Of a DNA stretch of 39,315 nucleotides, positions 1 to 8,743 are shown one piece after another. This stretch comes from Ensifer sp. LC11. Its GTDB lineage: Bacteria > Pseudomonadota > Alphaproteobacteria > Rhizobiales > Rhizobiaceae. Positions within the stretch are counted from its first letter, which is position 1; every line of letters starts with the position of its first letter. A program made the translations under genes and the position numbers. The notes beneath the pieces were generated by a model, which ran no database searches, was not told the origin of the DNA, and saw nothing but the letters and a program-made list of their open reading frames with translations. The stretch is from assembly GCF_001695835.1 (NCBI RefSeq), contig NZ_MBSO01000026.1, forward strand, positions 1 to 39,315, read 5' to 3'.

Positions 1-2
1 AA

Positions 3-131
3 ATGTACTATGAAGCCGATGACGGCACCGTTGCCGGCCGCAAGGCGATCATGGGCGCGCTGACGCTCTACCTCGACTTCATCAACCTGTTCATGTTCCT
101 GCTTCAGTTCATGGGCAACCGGAACAACTAA
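3..131 (+). CDS. Bax inhibitor-1/YccA family membrane protein, C-terminal end (partial)
   Basis: Only the last 42 codons and the TAA stop are in the window; the gene begins before base 1. The visible end has a charged stretch (YYEADDGT), then GRKAIMGALTLYLDFINLFMF and a hydrophobic tail ending FMGNRNN. The pattern of a conserved acidic residue in a last membrane helix (LYLDFINLF) is characteristic of BI-1/YccA (TMBIM) inner-membrane proteins of alphaproteobacteria. These are seven-helix proteins of poorly defined function, proposed to act as ion leak channels or stress modulators. The assignment rests on this short C-terminal motif only. A strong terminator follows directly. The true start cannot be given. 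Confidence 0.7.
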   Translation: MYYEADDGTVAGRKAIMGALTLYLDFINLFMFLLQFMGNRNN

Positions 132-149
132 GCTTGAAACGACAGACGG

Positions 150-177
150 AAAAGGCGGCTTCGGCCGCCTTTTTTGT
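150..177 (+). terminator. Rho-independent terminator after the BI-1 family gene
   Basis: AAAGGCGGC, a short loop and GCCGCCTTT form a GC-rich hairpin that runs straight into a T-rich tail (TTTTTTGTTTG). It lies 18 bases after the stop codon, in the right orientation to end the upstream gene. Confidence 0.9.
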
Positions 178-253
178 TTGTTGAAATGGCTTGAATGCGT
201 CCGGGCTGCGTGGGAGTGAAGGATGACGAAACTCTGAGATCAAGTCTTCCGCC

Positions 254-811
254 ATGTCTCTGACCCTGCGCGACGCAACCCTCGCCGATCTGCCCGCCAT
301 TACCGAAATCTATCGCGAATCCGTTCTGAATGGCGTCGCCACCTATGAGGTCGCTGCGCCGTCGGAAGCGGAGATGCGGACCCGGTTCGAGACGATCATC
401 GGCAACGGCTACCCCTACATGGTTGCCGTCGACGGTCGCGGAACGATCATCGGCTATGCCTATGCGTCGGGTTTCCGGACGCGCACCGCCTATCGTTTCC
501 TGGTCGAAGACTCCATCTATCTGGCGCCGGGCGCGCGCGGCAAGGGCGCAGGCAAAGCGCTGCTCGTGGAACTCGTTCGCCGCTGCACGGAACTCGGCTT
601 TCGGCAGATGGTGGCGGTGATTGGCGGCGCCCATCCGGCCTCGATCGCCGTGCATCGCTCCGTTGGCTTCGCGCACCAGGGAACAATGAAGGCGACCGGC
701 TTCAAGCATGGCCGGTGGCTCGACACGGCGATCATGCAGCTTGCGCTTGGCGAAGGCGAGACAAGTGATCCCCCGGAAGACGTTTATCCGGACACGCTCT
801 ATCAAAACTGA
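254..811 (+). CDS. GNAT family N-acetyltransferase, phosphinothricin/methionine-sulfoximine acetyltransferase type
   Basis: This 185-residue single-domain GNAT protein would transfer an acetyl group from acetyl-CoA to an amino group in the cytoplasm. The start (MSLTLRDATLADLPAITEIY) is the usual first strand and helix. The acetyl-CoA pyrophosphate loop is visible as ARGKGAGKALL at about residues 93-103, and a C-terminal GFKHGRWLDTAIMQ segment follows. The SVLNGVATYE and FKHGRWLDT motifs are typical of the Pat/Bar/MddA (YncA) subfamily, which acetylates phosphinothricin, methionine sulfoximine or methionine sulfone. The substrate here is inferred from family membership. The gene stands alone between a terminator and the convergent DUF2794 gene, with no sign of an operon. 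Confidence 0.88.
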   Translation: MSLTLRDATLADLPAITEIYRESVLNGVATYEVAAPSEAEMRTRFETIIGNGYPYMVAVDGRGTIIGYAYASGFRTRTAYRFLVEDSIYLAPGARGKGAGKALLVELVRRCTELGFRQMVAVIGGAHPASIAVHRSVGFAHQGTMKATGFKHGRWLDTAIMQLALGEGETSDPPEDVYPDTLYQN

Positions 812-969
812 CGATCACGCGCTGGCTGCCGACGAGACCCTGCGCTTGCCGTCGAATTCGGAGCCTTTCTGCAGTGCCGCGCGCACGCTTTTGTCCCTTA
901 ATCGGCTGCGATCAAAGGAAACATGCCGTCGCGCATTCCGACTTATGCATCCGGAGAGCATCCGGAGGA

Positions 970-1374
970 CTAAGTTTCCACCAGCCTTAGCACCTTGTCG
1001 AACACCTTCAGCACCGGGGCAAGCTCGTGGCCGCGCTTCAGGATCGTGCCGTGGGTGTTCAGCACGCTGTAAGCGCCCTGTTTCGCCGCGAGCTTCGGGT
1101 TCTTTTCGATTCGGTAGAGCGGCATCTCGCCCGAGCGCTTGAACACCGAAAAGACCGCGCGGTCTTTCAAGTGGTCGATGGCGTAGTCCCGCCACTCGCC
1201 CTCGCCGACCATGCGGCCGTAGACCCAGAGGATCTGGTCCAGTTCGCGGCGATGAAAGGTGACGGGGAGGGGGTCCTTGGAGGTCCTGTATTCGTGAAGA
1301 TCGACAACCACATCCGAAGTGGTGTGGCGCTGACGTCGCGCCTCGCCTGGCGGCAAGTCCGGCTCATCGGTCAT
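970..1374 (-). CDS. DUF2794 domain-containing protein
   Basis: This 134-residue soluble protein matches the alphaproteobacterial DUF2794 family, whose function is unknown. The recognisable core is TFHRRELDQILWVYGRMVGEGEWRDYAIDHLKDRAVFSVFKRSGEMPLYRIEKNPKL, seen here in the central third. No signal peptide or membrane segment is present, so it is probably cytoplasmic. The ATG at 1374 is preferred; an in-frame TTG at 1380 lies close to an AGAAGG sequence and would add two residues. It reads toward the GNAT gene and has its own upstream region. Nothing in the sequence points to a specific role. Confidence 0.85.
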   Translation of the reverse strand: MTDEPDLPPGEARRQRHTTSDVVVDLHEYRTSKDPLPVTFHRRELDQILWVYGRMVGEGEWRDYAIDHLKDRAVFSVFKRSGEMPLYRIEKNPKLAAKQGAYSVLNTHGTILKRGHELAPVLKVFDKVLRLVET

Positions 1375-1689
1375 CGGCAATCCAGCCTTCTGTTGTGACA
1401 GAACGATAACAGTGTGCCTGACACGAGTCGAAAAGCAAGCCGGAAGCCATTGGACGATGAGGCCATTTCTTGCCTCTGCCGCATTTCAGTCAAATAGGCG
1501 CCCCAATTCATCGCAAAACTCGCGGGCGCTGACGGACAGAGTCGTTGCCACCGTATGTCCGGTCAGGTCGTCATGCTGCGGGAGTTCACCGAACGCAGCC
1601 ATGGCCGGTTCGGTCCGGTAACTTCGAACCCTCAGCCCCAGCCCCTCGATGCTGCCGGGCCGAACCACCCCCATTGCGATTCGCCGTCC
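1375..1689. other. Mostly intergenic stretch between DUF2794 and DUF1223 genes
   Basis: About 315 bases separate these two minus-strand genes. The part nearest 1375 should hold the DUF2794 promoter, but I see no convincing -35/-10 pair. The part nearest 1690 holds a 62-codon open frame, listed separately. No tRNA, strong hairpin or repeat was recognised. Confidence 0.5.
1486..1674 (-). CDS. Small hypothetical protein (62 codons), doubtful
   Basis: The open frame starts at an ATG at 1674, 15 bases after the DUF1223 stop, and encodes a 62-residue hydrophilic protein (begins MGVVRPGSIEG, ends DELGRLFD). It has no membrane segment, cysteines or motif I know. It lies on the same strand as its neighbours and could be co-transcribed with the DUF1223 gene. 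There is no strong Shine-Dalgarno sequence, and open frames of this length occur by chance in DNA of this GC content. I do not recognise it, and it may not be a gene. Confidence 0.25.
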   Translation of the reverse strand: MGVVRPGSIEGLGLRVRSYRTEPAMAAFGELPQHDDLTGHTVATTLSVSAREFCDELGRLFD

Positions 1690-2463
1690 CTATAACTTGC
1701 CCTGCGGGCCGGCGAGGACGGCGGTCGCGCCGATAATGGCGCCCGGCGTTTCCTTGTCTTTCATCGATTGCAGCAGGATCGCGCAGCCACTATTCCCGGG
1801 CCGCTCGGTCAGGACCGTAGCCGGAAGGGTAAAGGCCGCAGGCTTTCCATCCCACATGCCGATCGTCTGAATGTCACGCACGGCATGCCAATAGGGGATT
1901 TCCTTGCCGCTGTTCTCCCCCTTCTCCATCTTCACGACTTTCGCACGGTCGAAATAGACGACAACGACATTCGCCTTGCCGATGCCGCTGCCGATGTTGA
2001 TCTGGATTTCTTCGCCCTGGATCTTCGCCTCGACGGGAACGGCAAGCCCCTTGCCCTCCGCCGTCATCGCCTCCAGCCGCGTCTTGATTGCCTGAAGGTT
2101 TCCGCCGTTCAAGTGGTCGCGACCGTTGAGGATCGCCTGCGGCGTGTAGACACCGCTGCGACCGAGCATGCGGGCATAGGCGTATTGCCGCTCGGTGTTT
2201 TCTTTCGAGGCAAGCGTGTCGGCCCAGCCGAGATAGTTCCAGTAATCGACGTGATAGGCGAGCGCCACCACATCGCCCTCGTCGATCAGCTTCTTCAGTG
2301 CGGCATCCGCTGGCGGACAGGAGGAGCAGCCCTGGCTCGTAAACAGTTCCACCACGCCCTTGATCGCCTGTGCCTCCTGCGCCCCGGCCGGCGCACCGGC
2401 GGCTGCAAGCAGCCCGAAAGCCAGCGCAACAGGGCGAATGAAAGAACGGTCTGCGGATGTCAT
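1690..2463 (-). CDS. DUF1223 family periplasmic thioredoxin-like protein
   Basis: This 257-residue protein has an N-terminal signal sequence (hydrophobic PVALAFGLLAAAGAPAGAQ, cleavage likely after residue 28) and so should be exported. The mature start VVELFTSQGCSSCPPAD carries a CxxC pair at Cys46 and Cys49 after a thioredoxin-like first strand, the hallmark of DUF1223. Further family features are ALAYHVDYWNYLGWADTLAS and the YTPQAILNGRDHLNG segment, which corresponds to the cis-proline region. The family is annotated as possible secreted redox proteins; no substrate is established. It lies downstream of acnA on the same strand, but a terminator separates them, so it probably has its own promoter. 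Confidence 0.88.
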   Translation of the reverse strand: MTSADRSFIRPVALAFGLLAAAGAPAGAQEAQAIKGVVELFTSQGCSSCPPADAALKKLIDEGDVVALAYHVDYWNYLGWADTLASKENTERQYAYARMLGRSGVYTPQAILNGRDHLNGGNLQAIKTRLEAMTAEGKGLAVPVEAKIQGEEIQINIGSGIGKANVVVVYFDRAKVVKMEKGENSGKEIPYWHAVRDIQTIGMWDGKPAAFTLPATVLTERPGNSGCAILLQSMKDKETPGAIIGATAVLAGPQGKL

Positions 2464-2630
2464 GGCGTCACTTCGTTACCGGCCGTCGGCCTACTCCTTG
2501 TGGGGGAATTCACTACATACGACGGCCCCGCATCAACGGGAAGTCACGTTGGAGTGAGGTCGGAAGTGACCATGGCCGACCGCCGGAGTGGACGCGTGTG
2601 GGTCAGAACGGATGCGCCTGAGCCGGAACA

Positions 2631-2664
2631 GAAAGAGCCGGGGCGCCTTTCGGCGTCCCGGCTC
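2631..2664 (-). terminator. Rho-independent terminator of acnA
   Basis: Read on the minus strand, a 13-bp stem beginning GAGCCGGG (one G-T pair) with a GAAA loop is followed by TTTCTGTT. It lies 25 bases beyond the acnA stop codon. Confidence 0.9.
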
Positions 2665-2689
2665 CAAAGCGTTACATGTCCTCGTCCGA

Positions 2690-5380
2690 TCAGGCGGCGA
2701 GGTCGCGCAGAACCGTCTGCAGGATGCCGCCGTTGTTGACGTAGGTGACTTCGTCCAGCGTATCGATGCGGCAGATCAGCGGGATATCCTTCACGCTGCC
2801 GTCGCCATACGTGACCTTGGCAACGCGCTTTTCGCGCGGCTGGACATTGGCGAGGTTGTCGATGGTGACGATTTCGTCGCCCTTCAGGCCCAGCGATTCC
2901 CAGGTCGTGCCCTCTTCGAAGACGAAGGGGATGACGCCCATGCCGACCAGGTTCGAGCGGTGGATGCGCTCGAAGGACTGGGCGATCACGGCCTTGACGC
3001 CGAGCAGGTTGGTGCCCTTGGCAGCCCAGTCGCGCGACGAACCGTTGCCGTATTCGACGCCGGCAAAGATGACGAGCGGAACGCCCTCTTCCTTGTACTG
3101 CATGGCGGCGTCGTAGATCGACATCTCTTCCTTCGACGGATAGTGGATGGTGTAGCCACCTTCCTTGCCGTTCGGGCCGAGCATGTGGTTGCGGATGCGG
3201 ATGTTGGCAAAGGTGCCGCGCATCATCACTTCATGGTTGCCGCGGCGCGTGCCGTACTGGTTGAAGTCGGCAACACCGACGCCATGACCGATGAGGTACG
3301 AGCCAGCCGGCGAGGCGGCCTTGATCGAACCGGCCGGCGAGATGTGGTCGGTGGTGATCTTGTCGCCGAAGAGACCGAGGACGCGGGCGCCCTTGATGTC
3401 GGAAATGCCCGAACCGGTCTTGCCCATGCCGACGAAGTAGGGCGGGTTCTGCACGTAGGTCGAAGCATCGTCCCAGGCGTAGGTCTGGCCCGGGGGAACC
3501 TGGACGGCCTGCCAGTTTTCGTCGCCCTTGAAGACGTCGGCGTATTTGGTCGCGTAGAGTTCGCGGGTGACGTACTTGAAGATGAACTCCTGGATCTCCT
3601 TCGAGGTTGGCCAGATGTCCTTGAGGTAGACCGGCTTGCCGTCCTTGTCCTCGCCGATCGGCTCCTTGGTCAGGTCCTTCTGGACGGAACCGGCGAGCGC
3701 GTAGGCGACGACGAGCGGCGGCGAGGCGAGGTAGTTCGCCTGGACGTCAGGCGAGATACGGCCTTCGAAGTTGCGATTGCCCGAGAGAACGCCGGAGGCG
3801 ATCAGGCCCTTGTCGTTGATCGTCTTGGAGATCGGCGCCGGCAGCGGACCGGAGTTGCCGATGCAGGTCGTGCAACCGAAGCCGACGAGGTTGAAGCCGA
3901 GCGCGTCGAGGTCCTTTTGCAGGCCCGACTTGGCGAGGTATTCGCCGACCACCTGCGATCCCGGTGCAAGTGAGGTCTTGACCCACGGCTTGGACTTCAG
4001 GCCCTTGGCAACGGCGTTGCGGGCGAGCAGGCCGGCTGCGATCAGCACCGACGGGTTGGAGGTGTTGGTGCACGACGTGATCGCAGCGATCGCGACGTCG
4101 CCATGGCCGAGGTCGAAATCCGTGCCTTCGACGGCATAGCGGTTCGAAAGCTGGCCGGGCTTCTTGTAGTCGTTTTCGAGCGCGGTTGCGAAACCGGAGG
4201 CGATGTTTTCGAGCGCGATGCGGCCTTCCGGACGCTTCGGACCGGCCATGGCCGGAACCACGTCGCCGAGGTCGAGTTCGAGCGTGTCGGTGAAGACGAG
4301 TTCGGAACCGTCACCTTCGCGCCACATCCCTTGAGCCTTGGAGTAGGCTTCGACGAGTTCGATGCGCTGTTCTTCGCGGCCGGACATGGTGAGGTAGTTG
4401 ATGGTTTCGCTGTCGACCGGGAAGAAGCCGCAGGTGGCGCCGTATTCCGGACCCATGTTGCCGATGGTGGCGCGGTCGGCGAGCGTCATGTTGTCGAGGC
4501 CCGGGCCGAAGAATTCGACGAACTTCGAAACCACGCCCTTCTTGCGCAGCATCTGAACGACCATCAGCACGAGGTCGGTCGCAGTAACGCCTTCCTTGAG
4601 CTTGCCGGTCAGCTTGAAGCCGATGACTTCAGGCAGGAGCATCGAGACCGGCTGGCCGAGCATCGCGGCTTCCGCCTCGATACCGCCCACGCCCCAGCCG
4701 AGAACGCCGAGACCATTGATCATGGTGGTGTGGCTGTCGGTGCCGACGCAGGTATCCGGGTAGGCGGTGATTTGGCCGTCTTCTTCGCGGGTCCAGACGG
4801 TCTGGCCCAGATATTCCAGATTGACCTGGTGACAGATGCCGGTGCCGGGCGGCACGACGCGGAAGTTCTTGAACGCCTGCTGGCCCCACTTCAGGAAGCG
4901 GTAGCGCTCGCCGTTGCGCTCGTATTCGAGCTCGACGTTGCGGGCAAAGGCGTTCGGCGTACCGAATTCATCGACGATGACGGAGTGGTCGATGACGAGG
5001 TCGACGGGAACGAGCGGGTTGATCTTTTCCGGGTCGCCGCCGAGCGAGACCATGGCATCACGCATCGCGGCGAGGTCGACGACGGCCGGAACGCCGGTGA
5101 AGTCCTGCATGAGCACGCGAGCCGGGCGGTAGGCGATTTCGTTTTCAGCCGTGCCCTTGTCGTTGAGCCAGGCCGCAACGTTCTCGATGTCTTTCTTGGT
5201 GACGGAGCGGCCATCTTCGTTGCGCAGCAGGTTCTCAAGCAGAACCTTCATCGAATAGGGCAGCTTGGATACGCCGGCGAGACCGTTCGCCTCAGCCTTG
5301 GGCAGGCTGTAATAGACGTAGTCCACACCGTTGACGGTGAGCGTGGAGCGACAATTGAAGCTGTCTAGGGATTTGGACAC
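2690..5380 (-). CDS. acnA: Aconitate hydratase AcnA
   Basis: This 896-residue aconitase interconverts citrate and isocitrate in the TCA cycle through a [4Fe-4S] cluster in the cytoplasm. Length and order match the AcnA/IRP1 class: N-terminal [11 protein letters not shown] and YYSLPKAE, the [18 protein letters not shown] motif, [32 protein letters not shown], then the cluster ligands in SCTNTSNP (about Cys438) and [10 protein letters not shown] (about Cys502 and Cys505). The C-terminal swivel domain has [13 protein letters not shown] and [13 protein letters not shown]. The start is a GTG at 5380 (GTG TCC AAA TCC) with a GGGGT sequence upstream. It is monocistronic: a terminator follows and ccmA diverges from it. 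It reads as complete, with all key residues present. Confidence 0.98.
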   Translation of the reverse strand: MSKSLDSFNCRSTLTVNGVDYVYYSLPKAEANGLAGVSKLPYSMKVLLENLLRNEDGRSVTKKDIENVAAWLNDKGTAENEIAYRPARVLMQDFTGVPAVVDLAAMRDAMVSLGGDPEKINPLVPVDLVIDHSVIVDEFGTPNAFARNVELEYERNGERYRFLKWGQQAFKNFRVVPPGTGICHQVNLEYLGQTVWTREEDGQITAYPDTCVGTDSHTTMINGLGVLGWGVGGIEAEAAMLGQPVSMLLPEVIGFKLTGKLKEGVTATDLVLMVVQMLRKKGVVSKFVEFFGPGLDNMTLADRATIGNMGPEYGATCGFFPVDSETINYLTMSGREEQRIELVEAYSKAQGMWREGDGSELVFTDTLELDLGDVVPAMAGPKRPEGRIALENIASGFATALENDYKKPGQLSNRYAVEGTDFDLGHGDVAIAAITSCTNTSNPSVLIAAGLLARNAVAKGLKSKPWVKTSLAPGSQVVGEYLAKSGLQKDLDALGFNLVGFGCTTCIGNSGPLPAPISKTINDKGLIASGVLSGNRNFEGRISPDVQANYLASPPLVVAYALAGSVQKDLTKEPIGEDKDGKPVYLKDIWPTSKEIQEFIFKYVTRELYATKYADVFKGDENWQAVQVPPGQTYAWDDASTYVQNPPYFVGMGKTGSGISDIKGARVLGLFGDKITTDHISPAGSIKAASPAGSYLIGHGVGVADFNQYGTRRGNHEVMMRGTFANIRIRNHMLGPNGKEGGYTIHYPSKEEMSIYDAAMQYKEEGVPLVIFAGVEYGNGSSRDWAAKGTNLLGVKAVIAQSFERIHRSNLVGMGVIPFVFEEGTTWESLGLKGDEIVTIDNLANVQPREKRVAKVTYGDGSVKDIPLICRIDTLDEVTYVNNGGILQTVLRDLAA

Positions 5381-5651
5381 TGGATAATACCCCGTTCCGT
5401 CTGATCGCCAAAAACTGACGTACGAACGCCCGAGCGCCTGTGAAGCGCGAATTGGGATGCGGGTGCGGCCATTTCCGCTGTCCGTACGTGGAAATTCATT
5501 CCATGTTCGGCGCTAGGATGAAATTCACGCCGACCGCTGGCGTGTTGGCCGCCTTATAGATAATTTCTCCAAAACGTGCCAGAGCAACGAAGGTCGAAAC
5601 GGGACTTTTTTTTGCCCTGCGGCAAAGAGAGTGAAGGGAACCTGAAAATTC
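5381..5651. promoter_or_regulatory. Divergent intergenic region between acnA and ccmA
   Basis: These 271 bases should contain the promoters of both acnA (minus) and ccmA (plus). An AT-rich patch, TTATAGATAATTT, near 5555-5567 looks like a -10 region in either direction, but I could not pair it with a convincing -35 box. A run of T followed by TGCCCTGCGGCAAAG sits near 5608-5630. No open frame of note is present. Confidence 0.4.
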
Positions 5652-6302
5652 ATGCGCCTCATGGCTGAAGGGTTAAGCGCAAAGCGCGGTGAGGACCTGA
5701 TTTTTAACGATATTTCCTTCGTTCTCGACGCCTCGGATGCCCTCGTGGTGACGGGTCCGAACGGGTCGGGAAAGTCGACTTTGCTGCGTGTTCTGGCGGG
5801 GCTTCTACACCCTGAAAGCGGGTATCTGAAACTTGAGAATTGCCCCCCGGAAATAGGCCGCCCATCAGAGGTCAGTCACTATCTCGGACATCGCAATGCG
5901 ATGAAGCGAGAACTGACCGTCGCGGAAAATCTTTCCTTCTGGCAACGCTTCATGGGTGATTCGCCCGGCGGCACGGGTGTCGCTCCTGCCGAGGCCGTTG
6001 CGGCGGTCGGCCTGCCTGATATCGCGCATCTGCCCTTCGGTTATCTCTCGGCCGGCCAGCAGCGCCGCATGGCGATGGCAAAGCTCATCGTCGCCTATCG
6101 CCCGATCTGGATTCTCGACGAGCCGACCGCCGCACTCGACGCCGGCGCCGACCGGCTGTTTGCCGATCTGGTGAAGGCGCATCTTGGCAGGGGCGGCATC
6201 GTGATCGCGGCGACGCACCAGCCGCTCGGGCTCGACCGGACGAAAGACCTGCAGATGACGGGCTTCGAGCATCTGGCGGGAGATCACTGGCATGATGCAT
6301 AG
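5652..6302 (+). CDS. ccmA: Heme ABC exporter ATP-binding protein CcmA
   Basis: This 216-residue ATPase subunit belongs to the CcmABCD complex of System I cytochrome c maturation. It powers release of holo-CcmE after heme is attached to it by CcmC. Visible motifs are Walker A GPNGSGKST (residues 35-43), the ABC signature LSAGQQRR (132-139), Walker B ILDEP (154-158) with the D-loop TAALD, and the H-loop histidine in ATHQPLGL. The length is normal for CcmA. ATG 5652 follows an AAGGGAAC sequence; a second ATG nine bases on is possible. It is the first gene of a collinear run ccmA-ccmB-ccmC-ccmD-ccmG and diverges from acnA. Confidence 0.96.
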   Translation: MRLMAEGLSAKRGEDLIFNDISFVLDASDALVVTGPNGSGKSTLLRVLAGLLHPESGYLKLENCPPEIGRPSEVSHYLGHRNAMKRELTVAENLSFWQRFMGDSPGGTGVAPAEAVAAVGLPDIAHLPFGYLSAGQQRRMAMAKLIVAYRPIWILDEPTAALDAGADRLFADLVKAHLGRGGIVIAATHQPLGLDRTKDLQMTGFEHLAGDHWHDA

Positions 6303-6353
6303 GTACATGATGCCTGGAAGCCTGCACGTGTCTGCCGTCTGCGGAGTGCCGTC

Positions 6354-7013
6354 ATGATCGCGCTCTTCTTCCGCGATCTCAAACTGTCGATCCGTGCCGG
6401 CGGCGGCGCGATGATCGGCGTGCTCTTCTTCATGACGGTCGTCGCGGTCATTCCCTTCGGCGTCGGTCCGGATCTCAACCTGCTTTCGCGCATCGGCCCC
6501 GCCATCCTCTGGATTGGCGCGCTGCTCGCCTCGCTGCTTGGTCTCGACCGGCTGTTCCAGGCGGAGCGCGACGATGGTTCGCTCGACCTGATGCTGATGC
6601 AGGAAACGCCGCTGCTCTTGACGGTCTTCGTCAAATGCGCGGCGCACTGGGCGGCGACCGGCCTGCCGCTGGTGTTCGCCTCGCCGCTGCTCGGGCTGTT
6701 CATGAACATGAGCGAGCTCGCGATCGGCGCCACCATGATGACGCTTTTGATCGGCACGCCGGCGATCACCTTCATCGGCGCGGTGGGTGCGGCCGTTGCC
6801 GTTTCGCTGCCGCGCGGCGGGCTGCTGGTCTCGATCCTCATTCTGCCGCTGGCGATCCCGGTGCTGATCTTCGGCGTCAGTGCCGTCTATGCGGCGATCG
6901 AGGACCCGGCGCCGTTTCTGCCGCCCCTGATGATCCTTACGGCGATCACTCTTTTCTTCGCCGTCATCGGCCCGGTCGCGGCCGCAGCCGCGCTTCGTCA
7001 CGCGTCCGATTGA
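6354..7013 (+). CDS. ccmB: Heme exporter membrane protein CcmB
   Basis: This 219-residue polytopic protein has about six hydrophobic segments and is the permease-like partner of CcmA in cytochrome c maturation. Family features include the N-terminal FFRDLKLSIRAGGGAMIGVLFF, a GPAILWIGALLASLLGLDRLFQAERDDGSLDLMLM segment (the conserved RDDG/SLD cytoplasmic loop) and LIGTPAITFIGAVGAAVAVSLPRGGLLVSILILPLAIPVLIFG. It starts 51 bases after ccmA with no intervening terminator, so co-transcription is likely. A 164-base gap separates it from ccmC. Confidence 0.96.
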   Translation: MIALFFRDLKLSIRAGGGAMIGVLFFMTVVAVIPFGVGPDLNLLSRIGPAILWIGALLASLLGLDRLFQAERDDGSLDLMLMQETPLLLTVFVKCAAHWAATGLPLVFASPLLGLFMNMSELAIGATMMTLLIGTPAITFIGAVGAAVAVSLPRGGLLVSILILPLAIPVLIFGVSAVYAAIEDPAPFLPPLMILTAITLFFAVIGPVAAAAALRHASD

Positions 7014-7177
7014 CGCAATCGGCACGGATCGGACGAAAGTGTTTGCGGCATTCCGGCGGATTTGGCGCTAACCTCTTCAGATCGATCACGTTTATGATTT
7101 GCATGCCAACTGGATCGTGATCGTGCGATTGACGCGGATCAATTGCAGGCGGCAGCCTTAAGCGCTAAAGAGCCAAC
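7014..7177. promoter_or_regulatory. ccmB-ccmC gap with an inverted repeat
   Basis: This 164-base gap interrupts an otherwise tight ccm run. It contains an exact 8-bp inverted repeat, CGATCACG at 7083-7090 and CGTGATCG at 7116-7123, separated by 25 bases. A TTGACG lies shortly after, but I see no good -10 at the right distance. It may be a secondary promoter or operator for ccmCDG. Confidence 0.35.
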
Positions 7178-7948
7178 ATGAGCGAAAACAGCCTGGCCAT
7201 CCGCAAATTCAGCGACCTCGCCAACCCGACGCGGTTCCTGGCGCTGGCCGACCGTCTGCTGCCGTGGCTCTCAGGTCTGACCGCGCTGTCCTTCGTCGTC
7301 GGGCTGTGGCTTTCTTTTGCCACCGAGGGCGACTACCAGCAGGGCGAGACGGTGCGCATCATGTATGTGCACGTGCCCGCCGCCTGGCTGTCGATGATGT
7401 GTTATTCGGTGATGGCGCTCGCAGCACTCGGCACGCTCGTCTGGCGCCATCCGCTGGCCGACGTCTCTGCGCGCGCTGCCGCCCCGATTGGTGCCTGTTT
7501 CACCTTCCTGGCGCTCGTCACCGGCTCGCTCTGGGGCAAGCCGATGTGGGGCACCTGGTGGGTCTGGGACGCACGGCTGACCTCGGTCTTCGTGCTGTTC
7601 CTGATGTATCTCGGGCTGATGGCGCTCAACCGCGCGATCGACGATCCGGCACGGTCTTCCAAGGTTTCCGCCATTCTGGTTCTGGTCGGCTTCGTCAATA
7701 TCCCGATCATCAAGTTCTCGGTCGAATGGTGGAACACGCTGCACCAGCCGGCAAGCGTCATGCGGCTCGACGGCCCGACCATCGATCCGGAGTTTCTCTG
7801 GCCGCTGATCGTGATGGCGATCGCCTTCACGCTTCTGTTCTTCACGCTGCACATCGCCGCCATGCGCAACGAGATCCTGCGTCGCCGGGTGACTGCGTTG
7901 CGCCGTCTCGCGGCTCGCGCTGCCGGCAGGGAGGCCCGCGCGCAATGA
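7178..7948 (+). CDS. ccmC: Heme transporter/heme lyase subunit CcmC
   Basis: This 256-residue six-helix inner-membrane protein delivers heme to the chaperone CcmE in the periplasm. The diagnostic tryptophan-rich WWD motif is WGTWWVWD at residues 124-131. Candidate heme-ligand histidines are His65 in MYVHVPAAW and the one in WWNTLHQPAS near residue 190. The length is typical. Its stop overlaps the start of ccmD (ATGATGA), indicating translational coupling. Confidence 0.97.
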   Translation: MSENSLAIRKFSDLANPTRFLALADRLLPWLSGLTALSFVVGLWLSFATEGDYQQGETVRIMYVHVPAAWLSMMCYSVMALAALGTLVWRHPLADVSARAAAPIGACFTFLALVTGSLWGKPMWGTWWVWDARLTSVFVLFLMYLGLMALNRAIDDPARSSKVSAILVLVGFVNIPIIKFSVEWWNTLHQPASVMRLDGPTIDPEFLWPLIVMAIAFTLLFFTLHIAAMRNEILRRRVTALRRLAARAAGREARAQ

Positions 7949-8121
7949 TGAGCCACGCAGCCTATGTGTTCACAAGCTACGGAATTGCGACGCTGACGGT
8001 CCTTGGCCTGATCGCCTGGGTCATTCTCGATGGACGCGCGCGCCGGCGCGAGCTCGTCGAGCTCGAGGCATCGGGCGTTCGCAGGCGCTCTGCCGGACAA
8101 GCGTCGGGAGAGACCCCATGA
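7945..8121 (+). CDS. ccmD: Heme exporter protein CcmD
   Basis: This 58-residue protein starts MMSHAAYVFTSYGIATLTVLGLIAWVILD. It has one membrane helix followed by a basic, hydrophilic cytoplasmic tail (RARRRELVELEASG). This is the typical CcmD form: a small membrane protein that stabilises the CcmABC complex and helps release holo-CcmE. The ATG at 7945 overlaps the last bases of ccmC, and its TGA stop overlaps the ATG of the following gene, so the three genes are coupled by overlaps of about four bases. It is easily missed because it is short and lies within a longer open frame. Position and topology carry the assignment. Confidence 0.93.
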   Translation: MMSHAAYVFTSYGIATLTVLGLIAWVILDGRARRRELVELEASGVRRRSAGQASGETP

Positions 8122-8726
8122 GCAACGCACCCGCTCCGGGCAACGAAGAGCGCAGGCCCGGGCCCATGCGTTTCGTGCTGGCAGCGTTGCCGCTCGTCAT
8201 CTTCGCAGGGCTTGCGGCGATCTTCTGGAGCCAGCTCAATTCCGGTAAAGACGTCAGCGAAATTCCGTCTGCGCTGATCGGCACGAAGGCGCCGAAGCTG
8301 GACATGCCGCCGCTCGAGGGCGCGACCCGCGACGGCCAGCCGATGCCGGCGCTGACCGACGCGGCGATCAAGGGCAAGCTGACGCTCGTCAACGTCTGGG
8401 CGTCCTGGTGCGTGCCCTGCCGTCAGGAGCATCCCTTCATTCTGGAACTGTCGAAGGATCCGCGGCTTACCGTCGTCGGCATCAACTACAAGGACCAGAA
8501 CGAAAACGCCCTGCGCTTCCTCGGCGAACTCGGCAATCCCTTCTCCGCCGTCGGCGTCGATCCGCGCGGCAAGGCGGCGATCGACTGGGGCGTCTACGGT
8601 ATCCCGGAATCCTATCTCGTCGGCGCCGACGGTACGATCCTTTACAAGCGCGTTGGACCCTTCGACGAGAACAGCGTCAAGAACGGGTTGCTGCCGGCGA
8701 TTGAGAAGGCTGCGGCGGGTTCGTAG
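8118..8726 (+). CDS. ccmG: Thiol:disulfide interchange protein CcmG/DsbE (CycY)
   Basis: This 202-residue membrane-anchored periplasmic thioredoxin reduces the CXXCH cysteines of apocytochrome c during maturation. A single N-terminal anchor (FVLAALPLVIFAGLAAIFW, about residues 19-37) precedes a thioredoxin fold with WASWCVPCRQEHP; the active-site pair is Cys98 and Cys101. Downstream, YGIPESYLV carries the cis-proline segment, and the GVDPRGKAAIDWGVYG stretch is typical of CcmG. The start overlaps the ccmD stop (ATGA). It is the last gene of the ccm run, and a large palindromic repeat follows within about 20 bases. CcmE, F, H and I are not in this window. Confidence 0.96.
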   Translation: MSNAPAPGNEERRPGPMRFVLAALPLVIFAGLAAIFWSQLNSGKDVSEIPSALIGTKAPKLDMPPLEGATRDGQPMPALTDAAIKGKLTLVNVWASWCVPCRQEHPFILELSKDPRLTVVGINYKDQNENALRFLGELGNPFSAVGVDPRGKAAIDWGVYGIPESYLVGADGTILYKRVGPFDENSVKNGLLPAIEKAAAGS

Positions 8727-8743
8727 TCAGACTACCCACTTCG

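Noticed and set aside
2588-5368. Two long plus-strand frames opposite acnA
   Set aside because: Both are antisense to a complete aconitase, have no motif, and no ribosome-binding site supports them.
5381-5651. Definite promoters for acnA and ccmA
   Set aside because: Only -10-like AT-rich sequence was found; no -35 box at a proper distance, so they are not called individually.
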